A stretch of DNA of 64,000 nt. It comes from Adiantum capillus-veneris (Eukaryota > Streptophyta > Polypodiopsida > Polypodiales > Pteridaceae). The notes beneath the pieces are model-generated. The model ran no database searches and was not told where the DNA came from. It saw only the letters and a program-made list of their open reading frames with translations. The position numbers and the translations under genes were made by a program. Numbering within the stretch: the first letter of the stretch is position 1; the number at the start of each line of letters is the position of its first letter. The stretch is taken from the NCBI GenBank assembly GCA_014529385.2, contig CM043953.1:113765049-113829048 (forward strand), given 5' to 3'. Shown in pieces: positions 53,297-56,319 of the stretch.

Positions 53297-55761
53297 ATGT
53301 GTGTTGAGGTTGGTTATTGCATGCTTTGTTTTCTTGTGCTCTATAAATAGATTTTTGGGTGGGCATGTGCATATGGGTGCGTGCGTGCACGTATGAGTGG
53401 GTGTGGTGAAGTCCGTTGCTAGAGTAGGTTTCTCGTTTGTTTTCATTGGTTTCCTTGTTTTTTTGTTTTCTTTCATTGTGTTCCTTACCTTCCGCGATTT
53501 CTTGTGTTTTCCTCTCATTGGGTTCTTTGGGTTGCTGCTGTTCGCTTGTTGCTTTGTTCTCTACTTGCTTTGTTAGTGTTCTACATTAGGTTTCCAAAAA
53601 GGTGGCTGTCATTAGAGCCTCCTTCACTGTCTTCTTGGATTCCTTCCTGAGCTCTGGTCCTCAAGAGCCATGTGCAGCAAGTGGACTGATTTCTATCTTG
53701 ACTGATAGATCCTTGTTAGCTCCAGAGTAGTGCTTCTTTGCTCATCTTGTGGCATCCTCTTGCAGTTTCTTGGTGATGTCAGTTGCCTCATCCCCCGCGT
53801 CTTTGTCATCAAGTGCTCTCTCTTTTCTATTTATCCATTGCCTTTTGTTGTCAGATCATACCAGTTGGCATGAATGCTCGATGTTAGAGCTCTGGCCATT
53901 GCAAATATTCCTTGTGCTTTTCACTGCTGGTGGTCTTTGGTGGTTCAGGTTTTGATGTACAGTAGCAAAGTTTGCTTTTGGTAGAAGTGCCTACCTTTTA
54001 GAGATTGTTTTCATCCTCTCTCCATGTAGCTTGCCAAGGCACTTTTTACTCTCTGCAACTGTCTAATGACTACAAGACTGAAGGCTATCTCACAGACTCG
54101 CATCACTTCATCTTCATTTGCATCGGTATCCTCGCCTTGTTTCCTATAACCTAACTGCACTGGCTCCTTAATCGCACCTCATCCTTTTACCGTCGTCGTG
54201 TCTGCTACTGGTTCTATAGAAAATAGTCCCAATCCTATCCCTTGATTGGTATTGTGCTACACCCTTGGTGTTTTGAGTCCTGCTTTGGAATCCATGTGTG
54301 CACTCACCCTCTACTGATATGAGTGGCCTTGATGGGGGGCACCCTTCTTGCTTGTGGAGCATGTCGGACGGCGGTGAGGGTTGACCTATGGCGGCTCAGC
54401 CGATGAAGCATGGGGGAGTAGTAGGGCTGCACAAGACAGGCAGCGACAGAGATACATCATAGGCTGCAGAACAGTGGCAACTCAGAGCACCACATGCAAA
54501 GCAGGCCGAGTGAGGTGGCACTGGACGCTCGCCATAGGTGCGGGCGACTGAGCGAGCGATTTTTGTCTTACCCTTTGGTTTGATTAATGCTCCTGCTACA
54601 TTTGTGCAACACTTTATCAGGGACCAGAAGGCTATATTGGATGAACTTATGCAAGAACTTGACTTTGAGATCAGTTACAGGAAAGGATCCAGCAATTGAG
54701 TTGCTAATGCACTCAGCTAGATTCTTGAAGGTAATGCTTTATCCATAGCTGCAATCTTGACGGATTGCATATATCAAGAGGTCGATTAGGCCCACAGCTC
54801 CTAGGTGTGATAAGCGCAGTCTGGAAGGAACCTGGAATCTGTCACATTATTTACAGGCTAAAATGCCTCTTTAAAATTTCGGATTCATTTGTCTTTGAAA
54901 TATAAACAGTTTGACATTGGTACTCTTCAGCCAGTAATTAGTGTATGATGGATATGATTCAGCAGAAACTGTGGAGCTTTTATTATCTATAACTCATTTT
55001 AAGTTTAAATCAAGAAGTGTGAACACATCGAAGTGCATTACGTTTCAGTACTTAGACATCACTCTGGATGCAATTTTTATATATATTCAATGTTTATATA
55101 GCACTCTTAGATGCATATATAACATCACTTTATTTTTTTTTGTCATAAGTCCAACTTTGAAGTTTCGTATTTTTGTTAGCTTTGTACTTTTCCTATTTGC
55201 AGAACATCATTGTGTATCCTTCCAGAGCAGTCGCAATCGAACATTTCTTGTGCCTCTTTTCACCGGAACTTGCTTTAGTGGATGGAAGTCTGACAAAGTT
55301 ATTACCCCACAAATGGCTCACTACGTTCTCTGCGGAGGTGTTTTTTTGCAAGCATACTTCTGTTCTAATATTTATTATATGAAGTGATTGAATTATCTTG
55401 GTTGTAACAGTGGTATGCATGTTTCTTTCAGCAATTTGCAAGCAGTCCACGTGCAAGTTTGTTTGGAACAGATATCACTGTGATCGAAGCACCAAAACGA
55501 GCTGATCTCATCTTGAAGCTGCTGCTTATGCTGAAACCTCAGGTTGTTGTGTCTAGCCTGGCTGACTTTGAGATGAAGTCTTCAACTGCGTTTGAACGAC
55601 TTCTTGATGCCTGCTCTCAATTTGGTGCTCGCCTACTACTGGATATTTCAGATCATATTGAGCTCTCCAGCCTGCCTGGGACAAACGGTGTACTGCAGTA
55701 TCTTTCTGCTCAAGCTTTGCCTTCACATGCAACCATTGTTTGCGGGCTTCTCAAAAACAAA
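12151..55761 (+). CDS. MMT: Methionine S-methyltransferase, 5' nine exons (gene continues past window)
   Basis: The enzyme uses S-adenosylmethionine to methylate L-methionine to S-methylmethionine in the plant cytosol (S-methylmethionine cycle). The model joins 12151-12382, 37112-37308, 37394-37600, 37694-37789, 38544-38732, 39285-39473, 39556-39792, 55203-55337 and 55432-55761. That gives 604 codons with every junction GT-AG and in phase. Residues 1-78 match the family's helical N-terminus. The AdoMet-binding motif VAELGCGNG is at about 121-129. Further family blocks are [40 protein letters not shown] and FNIGGRPGQ. From about residue 460 the C-terminal aminotransferase-like domain starts ([25 protein letters not shown]). 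Plant MMTs are about 1,070-1,090 residues, so roughly 470 residues should lie downstream. No frameshift or stop interrupts the exons. Confidence 0.95.
13392..13622 (+). repeat. Tandem duplication, two copies of about 115 bp
   Basis: Copies start CCAATGGTCAGTTCTATTAC at 13392 and 13507. Both continue with GTTAAAGTTGCAAYTTTTCAG and a GGCTTTGGGGAGGCT-like end. Confidence 0.85.
13701..13740 (+). repeat. (CT)n microsatellite
   Basis: A pure run of about 20 CT units, followed by CT-rich text with several CTCCATCTC/CTACATCTC phrases to about 13,850. No gene is attached. Confidence 0.95.
14358..14655 (+). repeat. 5' LTR-like repeat of the non-autonomous element
   Basis: Starts TGTTAGATTTACACCACTCT. 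It carries TTTGCATATGCATATAGG and CACCTATATATGTGAGGC, the latter a good TATA-like site. It matches the copy at 16902 over the whole length, with an extra GGCCGCCCACTTATGGGCC segment. The right end is approximate. Confidence 0.8.
16522..16752 (+). repeat. Three tandem 77-bp repeats
   Basis: Units start at 16522, 16599 and 16676 with TTTTCACACTCAGTTYGGGG and contain GTAGTAGATCACCCTGTATC. They are almost identical. They lie about 150 bases upstream of the 3' LTR, inside the non-autonomous element. Confidence 0.95.
16902..17178 (+). repeat. 3' LTR-like repeat of the non-autonomous element
   Basis: Starts TGTTAGATTTACACCACTCT after GAGAGGGG. It ends around GGTCTCTTGTCCTGG, where the match to the 5' copy fades. 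A (TG)n run follows at 17234-17252. Confidence 0.8.
17723..18685 (+). repeat. Gypsy family A LTR, copy A1 (5' LTR with primer-binding site)
   Basis: It runs TGTCATGTGG...GCACCTTACA (TG...CA, 963 bases). Directly after it, 18686-18700 reads TTGGTATCAGAGCTC, an initiator tRNA-Met primer-binding site, so this is a 5' LTR. The middle is a string of degenerate units around CAGCGTTTTCAGTTTCAGCC. A (CT)n run lies at 18511-18542. The attached interior is lost after about 380 bases. Confidence 0.85.
19064..19879 (-). repeat. Gypsy family A LTR, copy A2 (inverted, truncated)
   Basis: The reverse complement matches A1 from about the CCCCCCTCTCTATTGC region to the end GTCACATGCA. The part nearest A1, with the LTR's TTACA end, is missing. 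Right of it, the purine tract AAAGGGAGGGATG (minus strand) marks this as a 3' LTR. A1 and A2 form an inverted pair separated by about 380 bases. Confidence 0.8.
19880..20690 (-). pseudogene. Gypsy integrase core and chromodomain-like tail (decayed)
   Basis: On the minus strand, 20469-20221 reads [15 protein letters not shown], then [22 protein letters not shown]. This is the Ty3/gypsy integrase core around G-L-P-x-x-I-V and F-x-S-x-F-W, with the catalytic Asp after IV lost. Further along, about 20190-19900, frames read [13 protein letters not shown] and [18 protein letters not shown], a chromodomain-like (E-x-x-x-V-K-W-x-G style) integrase tail. The purine tract and LTR A2 follow. Stops and shifts interrupt it throughout. 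Confidence 0.7.
20691..21013. repeat. Repeat family C fragment
   Basis: This stretch shares blocks with 42906-43266: TTGGCCCCAGAGATTGGCGC followed by CTTTCGATATTTCTTT, and GGGATGCCCAAAAGCAGAG. In reverse complement the block reads AAAGAAATACCGAAAGGGGC, a likely LTR polyadenylation region. There is no coding sequence. Confidence 0.6.
21014..22254 (-). repeat. Gypsy family A LTR, copy A3
   Basis: Full-length, 1,241 bases, inverted: on the + strand it starts TGTAAGGTGCAG and ends GTCACGTGACA. The minus-strand purine tract AAAAGGAGGGGATG lies just right of it, marking a 3' LTR. It carries many GCTGAAAACGCT units and GACGACGATG stretches. Confidence 0.85.
22255..23044 (-). pseudogene. Second gypsy family A integrase/chromodomain tail (decayed)
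   Basis: It parallels 19880-20690. On the minus strand, the 23044-22481 frame carries [20 protein letters not shown], aligned to the integrase core of the first copy. The 22541-22266 frame gives [12 protein letters not shown] and [20 protein letters not shown], aligned to the chromodomain-like tail. It leads into the purine tract and LTR A3. The open 187-codon frame is a decayed integrase, not a new gene. Confidence 0.65.
23045..23492. other. Non-coding stretch with a cluster of CCACGT boxes
   Basis: No gene. GCCACGTCAG occurs at 23143 and 23189, GCCACGTGTC at 23246, GCCACGTCAC at 23321 and GTCACGTGAC near 23074. These are ACGT-core words of the type bound by plant bZIP factors. Related text (GCCACGTGTCATGTCAGC) occurs at about 44,561. 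Whether it is regulatory or just part of a retroelement is unknown. Confidence 0.4.
23493..24701 (-). repeat. Gypsy family A LTR, copy A4
   Basis: Inverted copy from TGTAAGGTGCAGCGG to CACGTGATA (terminal CA changed). It carries a (GA)n run at 23650-23688 and the GCTGAAAACGC units. Confidence 0.85.
24702..25587 (-). pseudogene. Gypsy family A reverse transcriptase / RNase H fragment
   Basis: On the minus strand, 25646-25239 reads [20 protein letters not shown], then [26 protein letters not shown] and FLDDILNF (the catalytic Y/F-x-D-D box). After a break, [19 protein letters not shown] and WTDAS (about 24,930-24,800) give the start of RNase H. Stops and shifts make it non-functional. A sister fragment lies at 32613-32990. 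Confidence 0.85.
25610..26718 (-). repeat. 3' LTR of element B (start truncated)
   Basis: Nearly identical to 30977-32085. On the right side the match stops after GTGTACACATTG. The last 120 bases of the partner, including its TATCA terminus, are missing here. That agrees with a deletion that also removed the integrase. Confidence 0.9.
26719..27128. other. Foreign patch at the element B deletion
   Basis: Where integrase, polypurine tract and LTR start should be, there is unrelated text. It includes a purine run AAAGGGGAGGGGGATACAG (about 26,833) on the wrong strand for element B, and a family C block (TTGGCCCCTAACTTAGGCGC, CTTTCGGTATATCTTTATTG, 26,899-26,935). Confidence 0.5.
27129..28958 (-). 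CDS. Element B reverse transcriptase / RNase H, integrase truncated
   Basis: An open frame of 609 codons. [47 protein letters not shown] and the catalytic box FFDDMIVYS (gypsy elements often have F for Y), followed by the thumb [13 protein letters not shown]. RNase [16 protein letters not shown] (catalytic Asp present, the usual Ser after Ala is Cys), [12 protein letters not shown] and [10 protein letters not shown], with VVADALSRK closing the domain. About 60 further codons begin the integrase N-terminal region and then lose similarity. The true start is not this Met: protease lies upstream in another frame, overlapping 141 bases, so one indel near 28,860 separates them. Confidence 0.92.
   Translation of the reverse strand: MVVSCTENHGCLQQKDHCTERGKDSHSGCKVKGESIPTVSTSAITSIMKKHLSAYLVFAREVSDCDESNLFVLDKERSIFLQQYSDCFSDSLPSQLPPERPEDHAIDLVPGSSPPNKPPYRVSAAQQKEIMGQVQELLEKGLIQPSSSPFCSPVLLVQKKDGSWRMCIDYRALNKNTIKNRFSIPRIDDILDKLEGAAMFSKIDLKSGYHQIRIRSEDVHKTAFRTTFGIYEFLVMPFGLTNAPAAFNRMMDRIFRPHQQFVGTFFDDMIVYSKNEKEHRHHLAIVFEELRSHRLLINAKKSEFFLKEIHFLGHIVSKDGVKMDPAKVEAIKSWPDLKTVHDVRSFLGLCSYYRKFIRNFAEIASPLHALQKKAVTFRWTQKEISAFNLLKEKMTSDPVIVLPDLRKSFVVQCDACGSSIGAVLMQDGRVVAYESRILQGPEMTMQVYEKELLAVIHALLSWKHYLLGANFVVQTDHQTLRYFLTQAKSSEKHMRWANILSMFHFQIVHVEGKKNVVADALSRKPQISAVSIPYHHELDDMREQYANNEDFARVFEQLMDGQRHEHYLLKDGFMMMHGRLCVHKAIATQSYGRESCPTVCRASWYRCYS
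28817..29400 (-). CDS. Element B gag zinc knuckle and aspartic protease
   Basis: On the minus strand about 29,395-29,350 encodes [12 protein letters not shown]. The residue expected to be the first Cys of the C-x2-C-x4-H-x4-C knuckle is a TGA stop. Protease follows: [14 protein letters not shown] holds the catalytic Asp, though the usual D-S/T-G triad reads D-P-G, and [11 protein letters not shown] is the second conserved strand. The frame ends at 28,817 after [12 protein letters not shown]. The RT frame carries the alternative reading KVKGESIP of the same bases. Confidence 0.8.
29465..30560 (-). mobile_element. Tat-lineage RNase H, second RNase H and integrase start, embedded in element B gag
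   Basis: Read on the minus strand: [20 protein letters not shown] and [20 protein letters not shown] (end of a gypsy RNase H), then [15 protein letters not shown] second, archaeal-type RNase H follows: [49 protein letters not shown] and [10 protein letters not shown]. Next comes the integrase zinc finger ([31 protein letters not shown]). Two RNase H domains in this order mark the Tat branch of Ty3/gypsy. Gag text of element B ends just before ([16 protein letters not shown]) and resumes just after ([13 protein letters not shown]), so the segment interrupts gag. Confidence 0.8.
30561..30808 (-). pseudogene. Element B gag, N-terminal part (frameshifted)
   Basis: It starts at ATG 30808 with [20 protein letters not shown] and continues through [19 protein letters not shown], the conserved gag A-x-x-W-F motif. 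A frame change near 30,640 leads to [20 protein letters not shown]. It ends where the Tat-like segment begins. Confidence 0.8.
30809..30976 (-). promoter_or_regulatory. Element B leader with candidate primer-binding site
   Basis: Directly inside the 5' LTR the minus strand reads TCCTTTGGCGATCCTGCTGG (30976-30957). It resembles the TTTGGCGCCGTTGCCGGGG leader seen in many plant gypsy elements. The cognate tRNA was not determined. Confidence 0.5.
30977..32209 (-). repeat. 5' LTR of element B
   Basis: Complete, 1,233 bases. On the + strand it runs TGATGGAGC to GGTCTATCA. Flanked on the right by ACGT and the rest of the interrupted family A LTR. Confidence 0.88.
32210..32612 (-). repeat. Gypsy family A LTR, copy A5 (interrupted by element B)
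   Basis: It matches A4 from ACGTTGAGTCTC to CACGTGACA. The 22 bases left of element B (25588-25609, CTGTCTTGTGGCTGAAAACCT) match the A4 sequence that comes immediately before that point. So B interrupts an A LTR, or an A LTR joined there to RT sequence. Confidence 0.75.
32613..32990 (-). pseudogene. Gypsy family A reverse transcriptase fragment
   Basis: It repeats part of 24702-25587: [18 protein letters not shown] with the F-x-D-D box, [11 protein letters not shown] and a short RNase H scrap ([14 protein letters not shown]). Frames are broken. The LTR-RT junction sequence GATAGAGAGAAGTTCCTTAT also occurs beside A4, so both blocks may descend from one rearranged element. Confidence 0.75.
32991..34644. 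other. No gene recognised; LTR-like text
   Basis: No coding resemblance. At 34,441-34,480 GTATAAAGAAATACCGAAAG and TTTTGGGGCC match the reverse complement of the family C block. This suggests an LTR end of that family on the + strand. The A6 LTR follows. Confidence 0.4.
34645..36386 (-). repeat. Gypsy family A LTR, copy A6, with internal triplication
   Basis: Inverted; the right end is GTGCATGTGACA at 36386, and the left (LTR 3') end is missing its last bases. A unit beginning GAGAGTGCTAGAGAGAGAG is present three times (34761-35117, 35118-35415, 35416 to about 35775). This makes the LTR about 1.74 kb instead of 1.2 kb. The units contain GATGACGATGACGATG runs that create spurious Asp-rich frames on the + strand. 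Confidence 0.85.
36387..36720 (+). other. Unassigned segment between LTR A6 and a SINE-like piece
   Basis: One + frame reads [20 protein letters not shown] and [11 protein letters not shown] without a stop for about 45 codons. I do not recognise the family. It could be a scrap of a transposon. It is not part of the MMT reading frame. Confidence 0.3.
36720..36880 (-). repeat. Possible tRNA-derived SINE fragment
   Basis: On the minus strand, AGGTCACAGGTTCAAGTCAC (36822-36803) resembles the internal B box of a Pol III promoter (GGTTCRANTCC). No convincing A box or poly(A)/poly(T) tail was found, so this is tentative. Confidence 0.3.
37112..37308 (+). CDS. MMT: MMT exon 2 (AdoMet-binding motif)
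   Basis: Acceptor is GGGGCAG at 37105-37111; donor GTACCA follows AAG at 37308. It encodes [20 protein letters not shown] and then the AdoMet-binding glycine motif [18 protein letters not shown]. Confidence 0.95.
37394..37600 (+). CDS. MMT: MMT exon 3
   Basis: Acceptor CACAG at 37389-37393, donor GTTGGA at 37601. It encodes [20 protein letters not shown] through RIVGCIPQ, including the acidic loop after the AdoMet motif. Other plant MMTs have Val where this copy has Met at the first codon. A nearer AG at 37387-37388 would shift the frame, so 37394 is chosen. Confidence 0.93.
37694..37789 (+). CDS. MMT: MMT exon 4
   Basis: 32 codons from ILNPDPHAM to [10 protein letters not shown]. Acceptor GCAG at 37690-37693, donor GTATAA at 37790. 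Both ends are in phase 0. Confidence 0.95.
38544..38732 (+). CDS. MMT: MMT exon 5
   Basis: 63 codons with the near-invariant [20 protein letters not shown] block and [20 protein letters not shown]. Acceptor ACCAG at 38539-38543, donor GTAAGT at 38733. Phase 0 at both ends. Confidence 0.95.
39285..39473 (+). CDS. MMT: MMT exon 6
   Basis: 63 codons from [13 protein letters not shown] through [20 protein letters not shown]. Acceptor TGCAG at 39280-39284, donor GTTTGT at 39474. Confidence 0.95.
39556..39792 (+). CDS. MMT: MMT exon 7 (before the 15.4-kb intron)
   Basis: 79 codons from VKTIFKFL through [13 protein letters not shown] to HDIPISQN. Acceptor TGCAG at 39551-39555, donor GTAAGA at 39793. 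The next exon resumes with [10 protein letters not shown], so the protein is continuous across the intron. Confidence 0.95.
40861..42905 (-). pseudogene. Old LINE, rearranged, minus strand
   Basis: 42,600-42,128 reads [40 protein letters not shown] and [20 protein letters not shown] then [18 protein letters not shown]. This is the region after the RT fingers and palm in plant LINEs (C-x-P-K-x-x-G-G-L block). 42,900-42,600 has [13 protein letters not shown] and GHMASECPQ, like the ORF1 zinc knuckle, so the middle of the element is deleted. 41,640-40,870 continues as broken tail sequence. Confidence 0.65.
41877..42105 (+). repeat. Tandem duplication, two copies of 114 bp
   Basis: Copies start TCAAAGGGTGAAACCAGGTA at 41877 and 41991 and differ at about two bases. 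They lie within the old LINE. Confidence 0.9.
42906..43266. repeat. Repeat family C fragment (second copy)
   Basis: It shares GGCCCCAAAGACTAGCGCCC, CTTTCGGTATTTCTTTATT and GGGATGCCCAAAAGCAGAGC with 20691-21013. Read in reverse it has a TATAAGTGCC TATA-like site about 90 bases before the AAAGAAATACCGAAAG block, as an LTR would. It ends where LTR A7 begins. Confidence 0.6.
43267..44459 (+). repeat. Gypsy family A LTR, copy A7
   Basis: Full length, 1,193 bases, TGTCACGTGCACA...GCACCTTACA. Neither a primer-binding site on the right nor a polypurine tract on the left is present, and the flanking 5-mers (TCAGT / TTTGT) do not match. It may be an old solo LTR or a recombinant. It has TATATAAGAAACC near 43,560 and a (CT)n run at about 44,271-44,300. 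Confidence 0.85.
44460..45084. other. No gene recognised
   Basis: The first 200 bases resemble 23,100-23,340 (GCAAAAAGCGG, GCCACGTGTCATGTCAGC). The rest has no resemblance I can name. Confidence 0.4.
45085..45310 (-). pseudogene. LINE fragment of the (GA)n-associated family
   Basis: On the minus strand it corresponds to the RT part of the LINE at 46489-49458 (about 48,850-48,640): [20 protein letters not shown] and GQAVFRRGF. Its 5' end near 45,310 runs into (GAA)n(GA)n at 45,316. Confidence 0.8.
45316..45394 (+). repeat. (GAA)n(GA)n microsatellite between LINE copies
   Basis: Short GAA run, then about 31 GA units. The left side is the 5' end of the 45085-45310 LINE fragment; the right side is the 3' end of the LINE copy at 45395. 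Confidence 0.95.
45395..46405 (-). mobile_element. 5'-truncated LINE copy, (GA)n-associated family
   Basis: About 1 kb, nearly identical to the 3' end of the next LINE (46489 to about 47,495). It encodes the C-terminal 186 codons (46380-45820) with the zinc-type motif [18 protein letters not shown]. The 5' end is truncated just after SLSLTRV and runs into (TA)n(GA)n. The 3' end has the stem-loop AGGTCATTTTGGCCT (minus strand, 45448-45434) and an ATTTC-repeat tail that runs into (TC)n. Confidence 0.9.
46407..46488 (+). repeat. (TA)n(GA)n microsatellite between LINE copies
   Basis: About 12 TA units, then about 29 GA units, between the 5' end of the truncated copy and the 3' end of the longer LINE. 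Confidence 0.95.
46489..49458 (-). mobile_element. LINE-1 of the (GA)n-associated family (5'-truncated, RT open)
   Basis: Minus-strand LINE lacking its endonuclease. It holds one long open frame (49402-46748) and a 3' UTR with stem-loop AGGTCATTTTGGCCT (46552-46538), then AGACGTTAA, an ATTTC-repeat tail and (TC)n. The 5' end abuts the (GA)n run at 49459. Confidence 0.9.
46748..49402 (-). CDS. LINE-1 reverse transcriptase ORF, 884 codons, open
   Basis: Residues 1-60 are the linker between endonuclease and RT ([17 protein letters not shown]). RT blocks follow: [75 protein letters not shown] and the catalytic YADDIVLIS, then [10 protein letters not shown]. Near the C-terminus a zinc-type motif [18 protein letters not shown] is followed by a basic tail. 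The frame is uninterrupted, but without an endonuclease this copy cannot be complete. The annotated Met is simply the first in the frame; the native start is upstream and lost. Confidence 0.92.
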   Translation of the reverse strand: MTETLHDAASEAYPHTQPDRRRHSGSMPQNSWYDEECREMRAQLQRDLHLGVITYRQSRIAFRRLVRKKKRAYLAQMERDLYQLFLSRDSGEAWRLFHEHSPPPVITSPDVWGQYATSLYTVPGQDPLPDPTEPCPPTSTFFTTEMVKRAIDRMRTRRAYDHDGLVAEHFIHARDMLMEVLAVLFNRAMCEGLPETWRLSTIVPIFKAGDPTEPGNYRTIMVGHTLARLYASIIEQQLSNWAEGEGVRAKGQAGFRRGFSTLDHILTLRAIIEEGRSHGRRIYCSFVDFRKAFDMVPRARLMRRLQEMGVPTVLIWGIMALYRSVMGHVRTPEGISDLVHSTIGVKQGCPLSPTLFGMYVDEVSDYIDREGDRGAQLAGTWIPLLLYADDIVLISDSPEGMQRQLDALHSFAEDSGLSVNLGKTKVMVFNTTPQWIRRSAPTFTYGQEIVEYTDAYTYLGIVFTGPRFSLGRAAKTRLTRAYAALGGLERMCSQVQFQEPRTKLWLFDTLVASAMMYGVQVWGPSVGQDGWRGMERPLVSMISRLIRAKASVPHAIIRAELAAPPMEIEALTRSVSFVHSLWDTTRDRYARLALESSRQLALQGDTSCWYAQMTSWFQTHGFTMDRLPPFQYSLQAPSLSLTRVEITRLIRQDLIQLDTRRTWIEPPQELSTKMAFYREHLLHLTGDGFVIRPSYMDTHMSHGLRCAIGQIRTSSHQLEIETGRFRGIPADSRICRLCQREPETELHYICHCTVFYEIRGRFHCLFREGFGPLSRVMSYEDQRCLGLYLLELHRYRDTLLGRARERQSQRHITDFFSLDMGQPEEQPPLQSSSHTHSTTTGTLIDRALELQRYRRPRLRRGATQHRRRLQQKIRAILSRHPECR
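49459..49549 (+). repeat. (GA)n microsatellite between two LINEs
   Basis: A pure run of about 45 units, directly between the 5' end of LINE-1 and the 3' end of LINE-2. Confidence 0.97.
49781..50116 (-). pseudogene. LINE-2 C-terminal tail beyond an in-frame TAG
   Basis: The frame continues for about 112 codons after the TAG at 50119-50117, in the same phase, with a basic region ([13 protein letters not shown]) that parallels the basic tail of LINE-1. The amber codon is therefore probably a premature stop. Confidence 0.65.
50117..52489 (-). CDS. LINE-2 reverse transcriptase ORF, 790 codons to a premature stop
   Basis: The domain order is that of LINE-1: [18 protein letters not shown] linker, [40 protein letters not shown] (the expected Asp in FVDFRKAFD is Ala), [20 protein letters not shown], catalytic [18 protein letters not shown] and the zinc-type [19 protein letters not shown] 19-residue duplication ([13 protein letters not shown] block) comes from a 57-bp tandem repeat at 50514-50570/50571-50627. 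It is separated from its endonuclease by a frame change at a 17-base G run (52496-52512). Confidence 0.92.
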   Translation of the reverse strand: MPQNRWYDDECRELYRHLRARRALGEITEREARRHMKTLTRQKRRAFEEAQELELYHLFMSMDSATAWRTLREPHPTTAIEDPQIWHDYAKRLYEVPGQPPIPQPHEPRPTCSSFFTAEMVERAIRRMQHRRSADHTGLQSEHIIYAASTIAPLIAHVFNRAIGEGFPEEWTQHTIVPIHKSGDTLDPGNYRTIMIGHTMAKLYGAVLEAQLSCYAEIEGLRAPCQAGFRRAFSTTDHIFVLHCLIDGAKARKKGLYCCFVAFRKAFDTVPRERLFQRLHSIGVPTEMIWAIYALYERVTGRVRCPGGFSETIASTIGVKQGCPLSPTLFGLYIDEISDYILRAGGEGSNLAGTPVHIMLYADDIVLISESPEGLQRHLEALDEFNTHRGLTVNLGKTKVMIFHTSSAVRSAATFTAAGGQVDVVTSYVYLGITFTSLPGPFTMRQAAVDRLTRGYAALAMLERRCHQAHFQEPRTKGWLFDTLVTPALMYTATVWAPGLTADQWTQLERPQVCMISRLLRSKKTVPHDIIRAELATPPMVVEALFQTVCFIQRMRELPPDRLTRRAFEAAIQLSESGHERAWYSQVRAWFEGHGLDMESLPPFQYDPHSPYVHLSRSERNLVLRQDLWQLYTRRVWESPVATIQDLWQLYTRRVWESPGLGTRMSDYRDQFLTILSGGFIQRPRYMDTYMPHSSRVAIGQLRVASHRLEIEIERHTGVPREESVCRACTEEVESEEHFVCRCRAYTEIRGRYEALFRGQPTLREIMDSRDQRQLGRFLLEIQSHRDTLL
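52417..53235 (-). CDS. LINE-2 APE-type endonuclease, N-terminally truncated
   Basis: From 53235 the frame reads [20 protein letters not shown], then [14 protein letters not shown] (the G-D-F-N-A motif), [26 protein letters not shown] and [11 protein letters not shown] (the D-H catalytic motif). It then runs on into the linker and a proline stretch made by the poly-C/poly-G run. The first part of the endonuclease, including the catalytic Asn and Glu near the start, is missing. Confidence 0.88.
52496..52512 (+). repeat. Poly-G run of 17 at the endonuclease/RT frame change
   Basis: Seventeen G on the + strand. The two LINE-2 reading frames meet here, so slippage in the genome, or a sequencing length error, could account for the frameshift. 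Confidence 0.9.
53237..53294 (+). repeat. (GA)n microsatellite at the 5' end of LINE-2
   Basis: About 29 units, following TCTCGT of the truncated endonuclease. Right of it, non-repetitive intron sequence resumes. Confidence 0.95.
53295..54554. other. No gene recognised
   Basis: T-rich intron-like sequence with short frames only. A CTATAAATAG word at 53,341-53,350 looks like a TATA box but has no attached gene. Confidence 0.5.
54555..54790 (+). pseudogene. Gypsy RT/RNase H scrap with a large internal deletion
   Basis: It reads [18 protein letters not shown] (RT) and then directly [17 protein letters not shown] and VANALS (end of RNase H). The palm, thumb and most of RNase H between them have been removed. 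Confidence 0.75.
55203..55337 (+). CDS. MMT: MMT exon 8 (aminotransferase-like domain begins)
   Basis: 45 codons: [20 protein letters not shown] to KWLTTFSAE. Acceptor TTTGCAG at 55196-55202, donor GTGTTT at 55338. Confidence 0.93.
55432..55761 (+). CDS. MMT: MMT exon 9 (last exon in the window)
   Basis: 110 codons from [11 protein letters not shown] through [14 protein letters not shown] and [15 protein letters not shown] to CGLLKNK. Acceptor TTTCAG at 55426-55431, donor GTAAGA at 55762. In other plant MMTs this segment continues into a block starting VYSDLEVAF. No such block occurs before 64,000, so intron 9 exceeds 8.2 kb. Confidence 0.93.
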
Positions 55762-56319
55762 GTAAGAAAAGCTTTGTGCACTGTTTACACCTCAAGTGCA
55801 TGGTTGTATTTGTGGGTGAAAGATGCACAGCCGGCAACTCTTGAAGTGTTTTAGTGTATGATAATGTATGTTTAAGGGACAAACTCATAGCTGATTAGTG
55901 TTTGAATAGCTGTCTATTTGCAGCAGATGAAATAACATTCTGCATTTCAGACAGGCTAGGGCAGGGCTTATTCTGCTGCTTCGGTTTCTTTATGATTCAC
56001 AGGACTCGTGTAGAAAGAAGGATAGATTAGTGCCTGAAAAAGATCAAGGTGGCCTATGAGGCCCAAAATGTGTACAAGTATTGTGTGTCTCATCATTCAG
56101 TTCAACCAAAATGAAGAGGTCCTAAATACCATTTCTTTTTTCTCGTAATGAGCATTATTGCATCATTTCAAATTCATCTTTTTAGGGGGAGCGTTCTTCT
56201 ACTGTAGATGGCAGGATTTATGATGGGTCTGCTGGGCTGTTTTGAGGATGGCAGCTTAGCGACAGCATTTCAGGTTTGTAGACTTCCATATTTCTCACTA
56301 GTCCTTGAGAGATCAGAGT

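Larger units (their letters stand above)
39793..55202 (+). other. MMT intron 7, 15.4 kb, filled with LINEs and LTR debris
   Basis: GTAAGA donor and TTTGCAG acceptor. 39,793-40,860 and 53,295-54,554 hold nothing I recognise. The rest is listed as separate elements. Confidence 0.85.
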
